From Sphingomonas sp. (lineage in GTDB: Bacteria; Pseudomonadota; Alphaproteobacteria; Sphingomonadales; Sphingomonadaceae), in assembly GCA_025936675.1 (NCBI GenBank), contig JAICSX010000004.1:1-64000 (forward strand): a stretch of 64,000 nucleotides of DNA, in the 5' to 3' direction. Within the stretch, counting starts at the first letter, position 1; each line of letters opens with the position of its first letter. The notes under the pieces were generated by a model, which did no database searches, was not told the origin of the DNA, and saw nothing but the letters and a program-made list of their open reading frames with translations. The position numbers were made by a program, and so were the translations under genes. This document shows positions 47,984 through 57,497 of the stretch, in pieces.

Positions 47984-48715
47984 CTAGGCTGGGCGGCGGA
48001 CGACGGCCACCAGGCTTACCCCAAACGGCATGGGCAAGCGGCCGATCAGTCCCGCTTCGAGGCCGAAAATCGTGTTCAGAACCCCATTCACTGGCGCGCT
48101 CGGCAGCTTGTCGTCTGCCGATTCCTTGTGCGTCAGCTTGCCGAGGATCCGCGCGGCGGCGACCAGCGGATAGAGCAAGGTATTGAAATAGCTCAGCAGC
48201 TGCACCTCGAGACCGCTGCGCAAGAACAGCTCCTCGAGCTGCTTCTTCGTATACCGCCGGAAATGATGGTGCGCCGCGTCATGCGCGCTCCACATCCAGG
48301 GATTGGCGGGCACCGTCAGCAGCAATGCTCCGCCGGGCTTCAGCCGGCGATGGATCGAGCGGAGCGAGCCGAGATCGTCCGGCACATGCTCGAGCACGTC
48401 CAGGAGCGCGATGAGATCGTAGCCGTTGCGCTCGAACATGGAGAGATCGGGGAGCTTCGCTGCCTTGACCTTGCGCGGCAGGCGCTTGTTGGCGACGGCG
48501 CGCGCGCAGCGATCGAGCTCGCTCGCCTCCAAGCGCCCGAACTCCTTGAGCATCGCGAGATTGTGACCGGTGCCGCAGCCGACCTCGAGGATCCGCGCCT
48601 TCTCGGGCGGCCGCACCAGGCGTTGGATCAACCGCTTGAGGATTCGCCGCCGCGCCAGGAACCACCAATGGTCCTGGTCGAGCTCTGCCATGCGGTCGAA
48701 GACGGCGCGTTCCAT
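47984..48715 (-). CDS. SAM-dependent methyltransferase (class I)
   Basis: 243 residues. MERAVFDRMAELDQDHWWFLARRRILKRLIQRL is the leader helix; ILEVGCGTGHNLAMLKEFG near 44-62 is SAM motif I, YDLIALLDVLEHVPDDLGSLRSIHRRLKPGGALLLTVPAN near 100-137 the further motifs. This is a typical ubiE/COQ5-like fold; the FRRYTKKQLEELFLRSGLEV helix is that of lipid or sugar methyltransferases. Divergent from the GT2 glycosyltransferase, with which it may share a cell-surface pathway. Confidence 0.85.
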   Translation of the reverse strand: MERAVFDRMAELDQDHWWFLARRRILKRLIQRLVRPPEKARILEVGCGTGHNLAMLKEFGRLEASELDRCARAVANKRLPRKVKAAKLPDLSMFERNGYDLIALLDVLEHVPDDLGSLRSIHRRLKPGGALLLTVPANPWMWSAHDAAHHHFRRYTKKQLEELFLRSGLEVQLLSYFNTLLYPLVAAARILGKLTHKESADDKLPSAPVNGVLNTIFGLEAGLIGRLPMPFGVSLVAVVRRPA

Positions 48716-48792
48716 ACGCCCTGCTTGCGTTAGGAGAAGTAAAGGTCTCGTAAACCATTCCGGCCTAGCCTCTCTTGGAACGGGAGGAAGAA

Positions 48793-49830
48793 GTGGCCGC
48801 ACAGCGCAAAAAACCGGTGCTCGTCTCGCCGCCGAACGTCGGCGATTTGCACGCGCAGTTGGTGAAACGCGGAATGGTCGCGCCGCTCCTTTCGGTCGTC
48901 GTCCCGGTCAAGAACGAGCAAGACGGCATCATCCCGTTCGTCGAGCGCGTCGGCGCGATCCTCGACACCATCGCCCACGACGAGGGCTGGGAAATCCTGT
49001 TTGTCGACGACGGAAGCACCGATGCGACGCTGGGGTCGATCGTCGCCGCCAACCAGCGCGATGCGCGGGTCCGCGCTCTGTCGCTCTCACGCAACTTCGG
49101 CAAGGAAGCGGCGCTGAGCGCCGGTCTCGACCATGCTCGCGGCAATGCCGTGATCCCCATGGATGTCGACATGCAGGACCCGCCCGAGGTGCTGCCCGAG
49201 ATGGTCGCGAAATGGCGCGACGGGTACGAGATGGTGTTCGGAGTCCGCCGCTGCCGCGACAGCGACGGCTGGGCGAAGCGGGTTACGGCGGGTCTCTATT
49301 ATCGCGCTCACAATGCCGTCTCGAAGGACAAGATTCCGGAGAATGCCGGCGACTTCCGCCTGATGGACAAGAAGGTCGTCGACGTGATCCGCGCGCTGCC
49401 CGAACGCAACCGCTTCATGAAGGGCCTGTTCGCTTGGGCGGGATTCAGGCAGGCCGCGGTCGAGTACGACCGCGCCGAGCGCGAGACCGGCACGACCAAG
49501 TTCAATTACTGGAAGCTGTGGACCCTGGCGCTCGACGGCATCACCTCCGCCTCGACCGTGCCGCTGCGCATCTGGAGCTATGTCGGCGCGGTGATCGCGC
49601 TCTTCGCCCTAGGCTATGCCGGCTTCATCGCCTTCGACACGATGGTGTTCGGCAATCGCGTGCCCGGCTACGCCTCAATCATGACCAGCGTTCTATTCCT
49701 CGGCGGAGTTCAGCTGATCAGCCTCGGCGTGCTCGGCGAATATGTTGGACGCATCCTCACCGAGACCAAGCAGAGGCCGCTTTACGTGGTGCGCGATACG
49801 GTCGGCATCGAGTCGCAGGTGGTGCGCTAG
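48793..49830 (+). CDS. GT2-family glycosyltransferase, GtrB/DPM1-like membrane type
   Basis: 345 residues from the GTG six bases after GGGAGG. The GT-A domain opens LLSVVVPVKNEQDG near 32, with FVDDGSTDAT and the metal-binding DVDMQDPPE (DxD-type) near 120, and PENAGDFRLMDKKVV near 190. Two C-terminal membrane helices (about 260-285 and 295-320) are those of dolichyl-phosphate-mannose or GtrB synthases, which add a sugar to polyprenyl phosphate. Divergent from the methyltransferase. Donor sugar unknown. Confidence 0.9.
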   Translation: MAAQRKKPVLVSPPNVGDLHAQLVKRGMVAPLLSVVVPVKNEQDGIIPFVERVGAILDTIAHDEGWEILFVDDGSTDATLGSIVAANQRDARVRALSLSRNFGKEAALSAGLDHARGNAVIPMDVDMQDPPEVLPEMVAKWRDGYEMVFGVRRCRDSDGWAKRVTAGLYYRAHNAVSKDKIPENAGDFRLMDKKVVDVIRALPERNRFMKGLFAWAGFRQAAVEYDRAERETGTTKFNYWKLWTLALDGITSASTVPLRIWSYVGAVIALFALGYAGFIAFDTMVFGNRVPGYASIMTSVLFLGGVQLISLGVLGEYVGRILTETKQRPLYVVRDTVGIESQVVR

Positions 49831-51194
49831 CGCCCCAGCACCTGATCGACGAGCTGTCGCAAGTTGGCGAACTCAGCGAGGCGGAGGCCGTCGCCACCCT
49901 TCACGGCGCGCGGCACCCAGCCGCTCTCGAAGCCTAATTTCGCTGCTTCCTTCAGCCGCAATCCCGCATGCGCCACCGGCCGGATTTCGCCGGACAGCGC
50001 AATCTCGCCGAGCACGACGGCTTCGGACGGCACCGGTCGTTCGGACATTGCTGACACAAGCGCCGCCGCCACGGCGAGGTCTGCGGCGGGGTCGCTGAGG
50101 CGATAACCGCCGGCGACGTTCAGATAGACCTCGGCCGTCGCGAAGCTGAGGCCACAACGCGCCTCGAGCACCGCGAGGATCATCGCCAGCCGGCCGCTGT
50201 CCCAGCCGACTGCAGCCCGGCGCGGAGTCGCGCCGGTCGCGAGCCTGACGGTCAGCGCCTGGATTTCTACGAGCACCGGCCGCGAGCCCTCGATCGCGGG
50301 GAAGACGCTGGTGCCGCTGACCGGCTCACCGCGATGCGTCAGGAACAAGGCCGAGGGGTTCGGCACCTCGGTCAACCCCGCCCCTTCCATTGCGAAGACG
50401 CCGATCTCGTCGGTCCCGCCAAAGCGGTTCTTCATCGCGCGCAGGATTCGATACTGGTGGCTGCGTTCTCCCTCGAAGCTCAGCACCGTGTCGACCATAT
50501 GCTCGAGTACGCGCGGGCCGGCGATCGTGCCGTCCTTCGTGACATGACCGACGAGGACGACGGCCGTGCCATGCTCCTTGGCGAAGCGGACCAGTTCCTG
50601 CGCGCTGGCCCGCACCTGGCTGACCGTCCCTGGCGCGCCCTCGATCAGATCGGAATGCATCGTCTGGATGGAGTCGATGATCAGCAGCGCCGGCGGTTCG
50701 CCCTCTCCGATGGTCGTCAGGATGTCGCGGACCGATGTCGCTGCGGCGAGCCGAACGGGCGCTCCGCCGAGACCGAGCCGCACCGCGCGGAGCCGCACCT
50801 GCTCGGCGGACTCCTCTCCCGAGACATAAATGACCTTGTTTCCTTCGCTCGCGAGCCGCGCGGCGACCTGCAGCAGGAGGGTCGACTTGCCAATGCCCGG
50901 GTCGCCCCCGACCAGCATCGCCGAACCGGCCACGATTCCGCCGCCGATCGCCCGGTCGAACTCGGCGAGTCCGCTCGGTAGGCGTTCGGGCAGCGCGGCT
51001 GGCGTTTCGAGTCCAACCAGCGTGATCACCCGCCCGCCACCCTGCAAATTGTGCTTGGCGGCAAAGATGCTCGACACCTCCGCGCTCTCCTGCACCAAAG
51101 TGTTCCATTCAGCGCAGTCGGGGCATTGCCCCTGCCAGCGATGCTGGACCGAGCCGCAGGCCTGGCAGAGGTAACGCGATTTGGGCTTTGCCAT
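49827..51194 (-). CDS. radA: DNA repair protein RadA
   Basis: 455 residues. N-terminal zinc finger C10-x2-C13 and C24-x2-C27, Walker A GGDPGIGKST (96-105), Walker B LLIIDSIQ near 171, the RadA-specific KNRFG motif (255-259), then a Lon-like C-terminal domain. RadA promotes branch migration in homologous recombination. Start is ATG at 51194, where MAKPKSRYLC matches the family N-terminus; the ORF upstream extension is not credible. Convergent with the GT2 gene with a four-base overlap. Confidence 0.97.
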   Translation of the reverse strand: MAKPKSRYLCQACGSVQHRWQGQCPDCAEWNTLVQESAEVSSIFAAKHNLQGGGRVITLVGLETPAALPERLPSGLAEFDRAIGGGIVAGSAMLVGGDPGIGKSTLLLQVAARLASEGNKVIYVSGEESAEQVRLRAVRLGLGGAPVRLAAATSVRDILTTIGEGEPPALLIIDSIQTMHSDLIEGAPGTVSQVRASAQELVRFAKEHGTAVVLVGHVTKDGTIAGPRVLEHMVDTVLSFEGERSHQYRILRAMKNRFGGTDEIGVFAMEGAGLTEVPNPSALFLTHRGEPVSGTSVFPAIEGSRPVLVEIQALTVRLATGATPRRAAVGWDSGRLAMILAVLEARCGLSFATAEVYLNVAGGYRLSDPAADLAVAAALVSAMSERPVPSEAVVLGEIALSGEIRPVAHAGLRLKEAAKLGFESGWVPRAVKGGDGLRLAEFANLRQLVDQVLGR

Positions 51195-51284
51195 GGTCGG
51201 AACAATACACGAACAGAATTCGCTGGAAAGAGGTTGAGCAGCAGCAGGGCAGACCTTCGCGGATTCGCCTGATATGCCGCGTCG

Positions 51285-52508
51285 ATGAACGACGTTGCGC
51301 TCGCCCCGATTGGAATCCTGCTCCTCGTCGCTTGCCTGATCGCAATGCTGACCCGGCGGCTGGGACTGCCCTACATTGTCGGGCTCGTCGCCGCCGGATT
51401 TCTGATCGCGCTTCTGCCCAGCAGCCCGAACCTGCCGCTGTCGCGCGGGCTCATCTTCAACGTCCTGCTCCCGCCGTTGGTGTTCGAAGCGGCTCTCCAG
51501 CTCGACTGGAAGCGGTTCAAGCATGAGCTCCCGCTGACTCTCACGCTCGCCTTTGCGGGCGTTGCGATCGCCACGCTCGTCGTTGCGGGCGGGATGCATT
51601 GGATCATCGGCTGGAGCTGGATCGGCGCCGCACTGTTTGGAGTGCTCATCGCGGCGACCGACCCGGTTTCGGTGATCGCCGCCTTCCGTGAGCTGGGCTG
51701 CCTGCCGCGTGTGTCGATGGTCGTCGAATCAGAAAGCCTCTTAAACGACGGTGTCGCGGCCGTGGGCTTTGCCGTCTTGTCGGCTATTGCTGCCGGCGCC
51801 AACCCTGGCGCTGCAACCATCATCCCCGCTTTCCTGTGGACGTTGCTCGGCGGCGTCGGAATCGGCCTTGCTGTCAGCATCGCAATCCTGCTGATCGTCG
51901 GACGCACGGACGATCCGCTCGTCGAGATCACGCTGACGACGATTGCCGCCTACGGCTCATTCCTCGTCGCCGAGCACCTGCAGGCGTCTGGCATCATCAG
52001 CGCGCTCGCGGCGGGGCTAATGGTCGGAAGCGCAGGAAGTCGGTTCATTTCCCGCGCGGGCCGCCAGCGGGTGGATTCGGCCTGGGACTATTTCGCGTTC
52101 CTCGCAAACAGCATCGTCTTCATCCTCATCGGCATGAGCGTCGCCAACCAGCCGATCCACCGCCTGGGCTCGGGCGCGGCAGCAGTGGCAATCCTCCTCG
52201 TCCTCGCCGGCCGAGGGCTCTCCATCTATCCCTTATCGACGCTGTTCATGTCGTCGCGGTGGCGGCTGAAGGCTTCGCTTCAGCACGTGCTGTTCTGGGG
52301 CGGCCTGCGCGGCGCCCTCGCTTTGGCCCTCGCGCTTGCTGTCCCCCCGACGGTGCCCGAGCGAAATGCGATCATCCTCACGGCCTTTGTCGTCGTCGCC
52401 TTTTCGATCCTCGTCCAAGGCCTGACCATGCCATGGCTGATCAACCGCCTGCAGCTCGGCCGAAAGCCTCGCGAAGCGGCGGTTGCCGCCCCTGCAGTCG
52501 AAAGCTAG
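51285..52508 (+). CDS. Na+/H+ antiporter, CPA1 (NhaP/KdpE-type) family
   Basis: 407 residues, about 12 membrane helices. Typical segments are LPYIVGLVAAGFLIAL near 28, VLLPPLVFEAALQLDW near 60, GVLIAATDPVSVIAAFRELG near 119 (the A-T-D-P-V ion site) and ESLLNDGVAAVGFAVL. The family exchanges Na+ or K+ for H+ to control cytoplasmic pH and salt. Short C-terminus, no cytosolic regulatory domain. The MFS gene follows 9 bases after. Confidence 0.9.
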   Translation: MNDVALAPIGILLLVACLIAMLTRRLGLPYIVGLVAAGFLIALLPSSPNLPLSRGLIFNVLLPPLVFEAALQLDWKRFKHELPLTLTLAFAGVAIATLVVAGGMHWIIGWSWIGAALFGVLIAATDPVSVIAAFRELGCLPRVSMVVESESLLNDGVAAVGFAVLSAIAAGANPGAATIIPAFLWTLLGGVGIGLAVSIAILLIVGRTDDPLVEITLTTIAAYGSFLVAEHLQASGIISALAAGLMVGSAGSRFISRAGRQRVDSAWDYFAFLANSIVFILIGMSVANQPIHRLGSGAAAVAILLVLAGRGLSIYPLSTLFMSSRWRLKASLQHVLFWGGLRGALALALALAVPPTVPERNAIILTAFVVVAFSILVQGLTMPWLINRLQLGRKPREAAVAAPAVES

Positions 52509-52517
52509 GCGGCAGGC

Positions 52518-53786
52518 GTGAGCCTGCTTCCCGAACCGCTTCGGATTCCCGCGTTCCGTGTCTTCTGGCTCGCGCGTCTGAGCTGGACGATCGGCAGCCT
52601 CGCAATGGTCATCGTCATTGGATGGCAGGTCTATGACATCGCCCGCCACACGATGGGCCTCAAGGAGGCCGCGTTCCGGCTGGGCATCATCGGGCTCGTG
52701 CAGTTCATTCCCTTGTTCCTGCTCACCCTGGTGACCGGATGGACGGCTGACCGCCTCGACCGAAGGTGGATCGCGAGGGCCGCGGTCGCGCTGGAGCTTG
52801 GCTGTGCGAGCAGTCTCGGCTGGCTGGCATGGCACCACAGCACGACGCTGCTCGCACTTTACACGGTCGCTGCGCTGCTCGGCGTGGGCCGAGCCTTCGC
52901 CGGGCCGGCCTTGAGCGCACTCGCACCCAATCTCGTGCCGCGCGACATTCTCCCGCGGGCCATCGCTCTATCATCGATCGCCTGGCAGACCGGCGCAGTT
53001 CTAGGGCCAGCGCTCGGCGGCTATCTCTATGCCTTTGCGCCTTACGCGCCCTATGCGGCCAGCGCCGTCCTGTTCCTTATCGCCTTCGTCTGCCTGCTCG
53101 CCATCGGGCCTGTTCCACGCGCGACGATAAACCGCGGGCCAAATCCATGGGCGCAAATGGTCGAGGGCCTCAAATATGTCCGTCACAACCGCCTGGTGCT
53201 CGGTGCGATCAGCCTCGACCTTTTCGCAGTCCTGCTTGGCGGAGCGACGGCGATGCTTCCGGTCTTCGCGCGAGATGTGCTTCACTCGGGTCCGGAGGGC
53301 CTTGGCCATTTGCGCGCCGCGCCAGCGGTCGGAGCGACTCTGACGGCGGCATTCTTCTCGGTCCGGCCGCTCAAGCACAATGTTGGCGTCAAGATGCTGA
53401 CAGCCGTGGCGGTCTTCGGAATCGCGACGGTCATCTTCGGATTCTCGCGCTGGATGCCGCTGTCTCTTTTGTGCCTCGCGCTGCTCGGCGCCGCCGACAT
53501 GTTCTCGGTTTATGTCCGCCAGTCACTAATCCAGCTCTACACGCCGGACGAAATGCGTGGGCGCGTCGGCGCGGTCTCTTCGCTGTTCATCTCGGCTTCG
53601 AACGAGCTGGGTGAAACCGAGTCCGGCTTCCTCGGCGCGATCATCGGCCCCGTCCCCGCCGTGATTGCCGGAGGATTGGGAGCGGTCGCAGTCGTTTTCC
53701 TGTGGTCCTGGTGGTTCCCTGAGCTGCGCCTTGCAAAAAGCTTTGACGCACCCGATTTGCGCGCTGCACCCACGAAGGAGAGCTAG
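52518..53786 (+). CDS. MFS transporter, EntS/MFS_3-like
   Basis: 422 residues, 12 membrane helices, GTG start. Motif A in DRLDRRWIARAAV near 78 and other family features, RAFAGPALSALAPNLVPRDILPRAIALSS near 128-155, SLDLFAVLLGGATAMLPVFARDVL near 232-255 and YTPDEMRGRVGAVSSLF near 338. Most similar in layout to the MFS_3/enterobactin-exporter type. Substrate unknown. Translationally near-coupled to the antiporter; cysK follows four bases after its stop. Confidence 0.87.
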   Translation: MSLLPEPLRIPAFRVFWLARLSWTIGSLAMVIVIGWQVYDIARHTMGLKEAAFRLGIIGLVQFIPLFLLTLVTGWTADRLDRRWIARAAVALELGCASSLGWLAWHHSTTLLALYTVAALLGVGRAFAGPALSALAPNLVPRDILPRAIALSSIAWQTGAVLGPALGGYLYAFAPYAPYAASAVLFLIAFVCLLAIGPVPRATINRGPNPWAQMVEGLKYVRHNRLVLGAISLDLFAVLLGGATAMLPVFARDVLHSGPEGLGHLRAAPAVGATLTAAFFSVRPLKHNVGVKMLTAVAVFGIATVIFGFSRWMPLSLLCLALLGAADMFSVYVRQSLIQLYTPDEMRGRVGAVSSLFISASNELGETESGFLGAIIGPVPAVIAGGLGAVAVVFLWSWWFPELRLAKSFDAPDLRAAPTKES

Positions 53787-53789
53787 GGC

Positions 53790-54713
53790 ATGAAGGCCGC
53801 GAACGTCCTCGAGACCATCGGCAACACCCCGCATATCCGGATCAACCGCCTTTTCGGCGACCGCGCGGAAGTGTGGATGAAGTCGGAGCGCGCCAACCCC
53901 GGAGGCTCGATCAAGGACCGCATTGCCCTCGCCATGATCGAAGACGCCGAGCGCTCGGGTAAGCTAAAGCCAGGCGGAACGATCATCGAGCCCACCTCTG
54001 GCAACACGGGCATCGGCCTTGCGATGGTCGCGGCGGTCAAGGGCTATAAGCTGATCCTGGTCATGCCCGACAGCATGAGCGTGGAGCGCCGGCGGCTGAT
54101 GCTCGCTTATGGCGCTCAGTTCGAGCTCACTGACCGCGCCAAGGGCATGAAGGGAGCGGTCGAGCGGGCCAATGAGCTCATCGCCGACACTCCCGGCAGC
54201 TGGATGCCGCAGCAGTTCGACAATCCGGCGAACGTCGACGTCCACAAGCGCACGACGGCGCAGGAGATCCTCCGCGACTTCGGGGACACGCCCATCGATG
54301 CGATCATCACCGGCGTCGGGACCGGCGGTCACATCACCGGCTGCGCGGAAGTGCTCAAACCCATTTGGCCGAACCTCAAGGTTTATGCGGTCGAGCCGGC
54401 ACTTGCGCCGTTGCTGAGCGAAGGCCGGGCAGGCCCGCACCCCATCCAAGGTCTCGGCGCGAACTTCATCCCGAGCATCCTCAATACCGAGATCCTCGAC
54501 GGCATCATCGATGTCGACGCCGACCGTGCAAAAGAGATGGCACGGCGGGCTGCTCGCGAGGAAGGGCTGCTGATCGGCATCTCGTCGGGCGCTGCTCTCG
54601 CGGGCGTCGAGCAGAAGCTGGAAGAGCTTGAGGGCAAACGGATTTTGACGTTCAACTACGACACCGGCGAGCGCTACCTCTCGGTTCCCGATTTCCTTCC
54701 GCAAGAAGTTTAG
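53790..54713 (+). CDS. cysK: Cysteine synthase A
   Basis: 307 residues. PLP-dependent O-acetylserine sulfhydrylase: O-acetylserine and sulfide to cysteine and acetate. PLP lysine Lys42 in GGSIKDR; the phosphate loop TSGNTG at 69-74; substrate loop [10 protein letters not shown] near 170; [10 protein letters not shown] and [11 protein letters not shown] are kept. Some positions usually conserved (e.g. ALAPLL instead of the common dSpvL) deviate slightly but the active site is intact. Confidence 0.95.
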   Translation: MKAANVLETIGNTPHIRINRLFGDRAEVWMKSERANPGGSIKDRIALAMIEDAERSGKLKPGGTIIEPTSGNTGIGLAMVAAVKGYKLILVMPDSMSVERRRLMLAYGAQFELTDRAKGMKGAVERANELIADTPGSWMPQQFDNPANVDVHKRTTAQEILRDFGDTPIDAIITGVGTGGHITGCAEVLKPIWPNLKVYAVEPALAPLLSEGRAGPHPIQGLGANFIPSILNTEILDGIIDVDADRAKEMARRAAREEGLLIGISSGAALAGVEQKLEELEGKRILTFNYDTGERYLSVPDFLPQEV

Positions 54714-54809
54714 CGCCCGGTAACCTTGTTCGTTCGCCGCGCGGTTAACTCGCGCGCGTAGAAGCTCCACTTGGATCGCCCCGGCGAGCCAATCCGGCAG
54801 GTGGAGTAA

Positions 54810-57494
54810 ATGCGTCGCAACTTGTTTACCAGAACCCCCGAAGTGGAACGTCCCGCCTCCGCGCGGACATCCGCGCGCGAAGCGCTCCTTTTCGACCTCC
54901 GGGACCACACCGAAAGCGCTGAGCTAAACCTCGCCGAACGCCGGGTCAGCGGCTGGACCTTCGCCCCCTGGCTGATTTTCGCCGGGCATCTGGTCCTCGC
55001 AATCACACTTCTCCTCGAGCGCCGCTCCGGAACGAGCTGGAGCGCGCTTGCCGGCGCATGCTTGCCGCTTGGCATTTCGCTAGTCCTGGACGCTGCAGCA
55101 GGCGGAGTCATGCTGCTATGGCGGCGCCTGCAAATCGCTCCGCACACGATCGTACGGGTGATGTGCGGCTATCTTGCTGCGACAGGCGGCGCGTGGAGCA
55201 TGGCAACGGCGGCGACCGGCTCATTCAAGCTCGCTGATGCATCTTTCGTGACCATCGCCCTCAGCGCAGGCTTCTTCTTGCGGTCGATCGTCGCCGTGAC
55301 GAAGCCGCCGCTTGCGGTCGTGAATGCCGCAGTTGCGATCGCTGCCACTGCATTCTTTTCGAACGATCTTCAGGTCACGTTCGCGATCGACGCCATGGCT
55401 ATCCTGATGATTGTCTACAGCGTCGCGATCACCCAAAAGTCGCTGTTCGAAGGCCGCCGTCGCCTTGCGCTCGAGTGGCAGGCGAAAAAGGCCCTCAACT
55501 TCGTCGACGAATTCGAGAACAGCGGACGCGGCTGGTTCTGGGAAACCGATTCCCTCGGAACCTTGTCCTACGTGTCGCGCCAGCTTTCCGAGGACTTCCA
55601 GTGCGAGCCCGAGGCGTTGCTGGGCAGGCGGTTTACCGACCTCCTGTCGGTCGACCAGGCCTCCGATTCGATGGAAGAGCGAAAGACGCTCGGCTTCCAC
55701 CTGTCAGCGCGATTCCCCTTCTCCGATGTGGTCGTCAGGCCCGCGAGCGAGCAGGACGTCCACTGGTCGCTTTCGGGCAACCCGATCTTCGACGAACGTG
55801 GCCGCTTCCTCGGGTTCCGTGGGATCGGCACCGACCTCACCGAGCAACGCAAATCCGAACGCGAGATTTCGCGCCTCGCGCGCTTCGATTCGCTGACGAG
55901 CCTGCCCAACCGCGCGATGATGCGGCAAACGCTCGACGAAGCCCTTCGCAACGCGTCGATCCGGCAGAAGGGCTGCGCCCTCTTCATGATCGACCTCGAT
56001 CGGTTCAAGAACGTCAACGACACGCTCGGCCACCCGATTGGCGATGCGCTCCTGCGCCAGGTCGCGGAGCGCCTGAAATCGGTCATGGGCAATCACGGCC
56101 AGGTGGGCCGCCTCGGCGGTGACGAATTCCAGGCGGTGCTGCCCGGCGCCGTCGATATCGGCCTTTTAGAATCGCTTGCGCGCACCCTGATCGAGCAGGT
56201 GTCCCGGCCCTATCAGATCGAAGGGCACAAGGTGACGATCGGCGCGTCGGTCGGGATCGCGATCGGTGATCCTGGACGTGCGAGCGCCGACGCACTCGTC
56301 CGCAACGCCGACCTCGCGCTCTATGCAGCAAAGGGCGCAGGCCGCGGCAAGCATTGCTTCTATCAACCGTCGATGCACAGCGAGGCGGCCGAACGGCAGC
56401 TGCTCGAGAACGACCTCAGGCAGGCCGTCGAGCGCGGCGAGCTTTCCGTCCATTATCAGCCGGTTGTGCGCGCCGCCGGAGAAGAGATTTCCGGGTTCGA
56501 AGCGCTGGTCCGCTGGCAACATCCGACGCGCGGCGCCATTTCGCCCTCCAAGTTCGTCCCCCTTGCGGAGGAAGCCGGCTTGATCGGCAAGATTGGCGAA
56601 TGGGTGCTGCGCACGTCGCTCGAGGAGGCATCGCACTGGCCGGATCATGTCCGTGTGGCGGTCAACCTCTCGCCGCTGCAGTTCAATGACCCCAACGTGG
56701 CGGCCATGGTCGGCAAGCACCTAGCGGAAACGAACGTTCGCGCCGAGCGGCTCGAGCTCGAAATCACCGAGGGTGTGTTCCTCGCCGAGGGCGATTCGAC
56801 CGACGAGACCTTTGCCAAGCTGAAGGGCCTCGGCGTGCGGCTGGCGCTGGACGACTTCGGCACCGGCTATTCGTCGCTCGGCTATTTGAAAAAGGCGCCG
56901 TTCGACAAGATCAAGATCGACCAGAGCTTCGTTCGCGGCGCCGCTTCCACGACGAACCGCAATGCGGCCATCATCCGCGCGATTGTCACCCTCGCGGAAA
57001 CGCTAGGAATGGACACTTGCGCGGAGGGCGTCGAGACCCACGACGACCTTCAACTCATCCGCGAGCTCGGCGTCAGCATGGTGCAGGGCTATATTTTCGG
57101 AAAGCCCGGGCCGGCCGAAACGGCTCGGGAGCTGGCGAACAGCGTCACGGTCGAGGCCGAAGGCTTCGCCTGCATCCGCGAGCCGCGCCACCTGCTGATG
57201 CGCAGGGCGATGACGTCGATCGGAGGCCAGACCCTTGAGGTCAAGCTGCGCAACATTTCGTCGATGGGCGCGCAGGTCGAGTGCGATCAGCCGGTATCCC
57301 CGGGCACCGAGCTCGTAATCGACATTATCGGTGTAGGCCCAGTAACCGGGTCCGTCCGCTGGTCGCAGGCCGGGAAATTCGGGGTTCAGTTCACCGGCCA
57401 GTTCGACCTTGCACGCCTCGCGCCGAAGAAGGAGCAGCGCAGCTCCGCCGCCGTGATGCCGTCCTGGTACGTCGACCAGCGCGAAGCGGGATGA
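54810..57494 (+). CDS. Cyclic-di-GMP GGDEF-EAL-PilZ membrane protein
   Basis: 894 residues. Five or six N-terminal membrane helices (about 50-205), a PAS domain (about 240-345), a GGDEF domain with intact GGDEF at 436-440, an EAL domain with intact EAL at 564-566 and DDFGTGYSS at 681-689, and a C-terminal PilZ domain (about 790-870; R793/R798-R799 and N-x-S-x-x-G at 815-820). So one chain can in principle make, degrade and bind c-di-GMP. No allosteric RxxD inhibition site is seen upstream of GGDEF. Starts after GGAG; monocistronic. The net activity is not predictable. Confidence 0.93.
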   Translation: MRRNLFTRTPEVERPASARTSAREALLFDLRDHTESAELNLAERRVSGWTFAPWLIFAGHLVLAITLLLERRSGTSWSALAGACLPLGISLVLDAAAGGVMLLWRRLQIAPHTIVRVMCGYLAATGGAWSMATAATGSFKLADASFVTIALSAGFFLRSIVAVTKPPLAVVNAAVAIAATAFFSNDLQVTFAIDAMAILMIVYSVAITQKSLFEGRRRLALEWQAKKALNFVDEFENSGRGWFWETDSLGTLSYVSRQLSEDFQCEPEALLGRRFTDLLSVDQASDSMEERKTLGFHLSARFPFSDVVVRPASEQDVHWSLSGNPIFDERGRFLGFRGIGTDLTEQRKSEREISRLARFDSLTSLPNRAMMRQTLDEALRNASIRQKGCALFMIDLDRFKNVNDTLGHPIGDALLRQVAERLKSVMGNHGQVGRLGGDEFQAVLPGAVDIGLLESLARTLIEQVSRPYQIEGHKVTIGASVGIAIGDPGRASADALVRNADLALYAAKGAGRGKHCFYQPSMHSEAAERQLLENDLRQAVERGELSVHYQPVVRAAGEEISGFEALVRWQHPTRGAISPSKFVPLAEEAGLIGKIGEWVLRTSLEEASHWPDHVRVAVNLSPLQFNDPNVAAMVGKHLAETNVRAERLELEITEGVFLAEGDSTDETFAKLKGLGVRLALDDFGTGYSSLGYLKKAPFDKIKIDQSFVRGAASTTNRNAAIIRAIVTLAETLGMDTCAEGVETHDDLQLIRELGVSMVQGYIFGKPGPAETARELANSVTVEAEGFACIREPRHLLMRRAMTSIGGQTLEVKLRNISSMGAQVECDQPVSPGTELVIDIIGVGPVTGSVRWSQAGKFGVQFTGQFDLARLAPKKEQRSSAAVMPSWYVDQREAG

Positions 57495-57497
57495 GAG

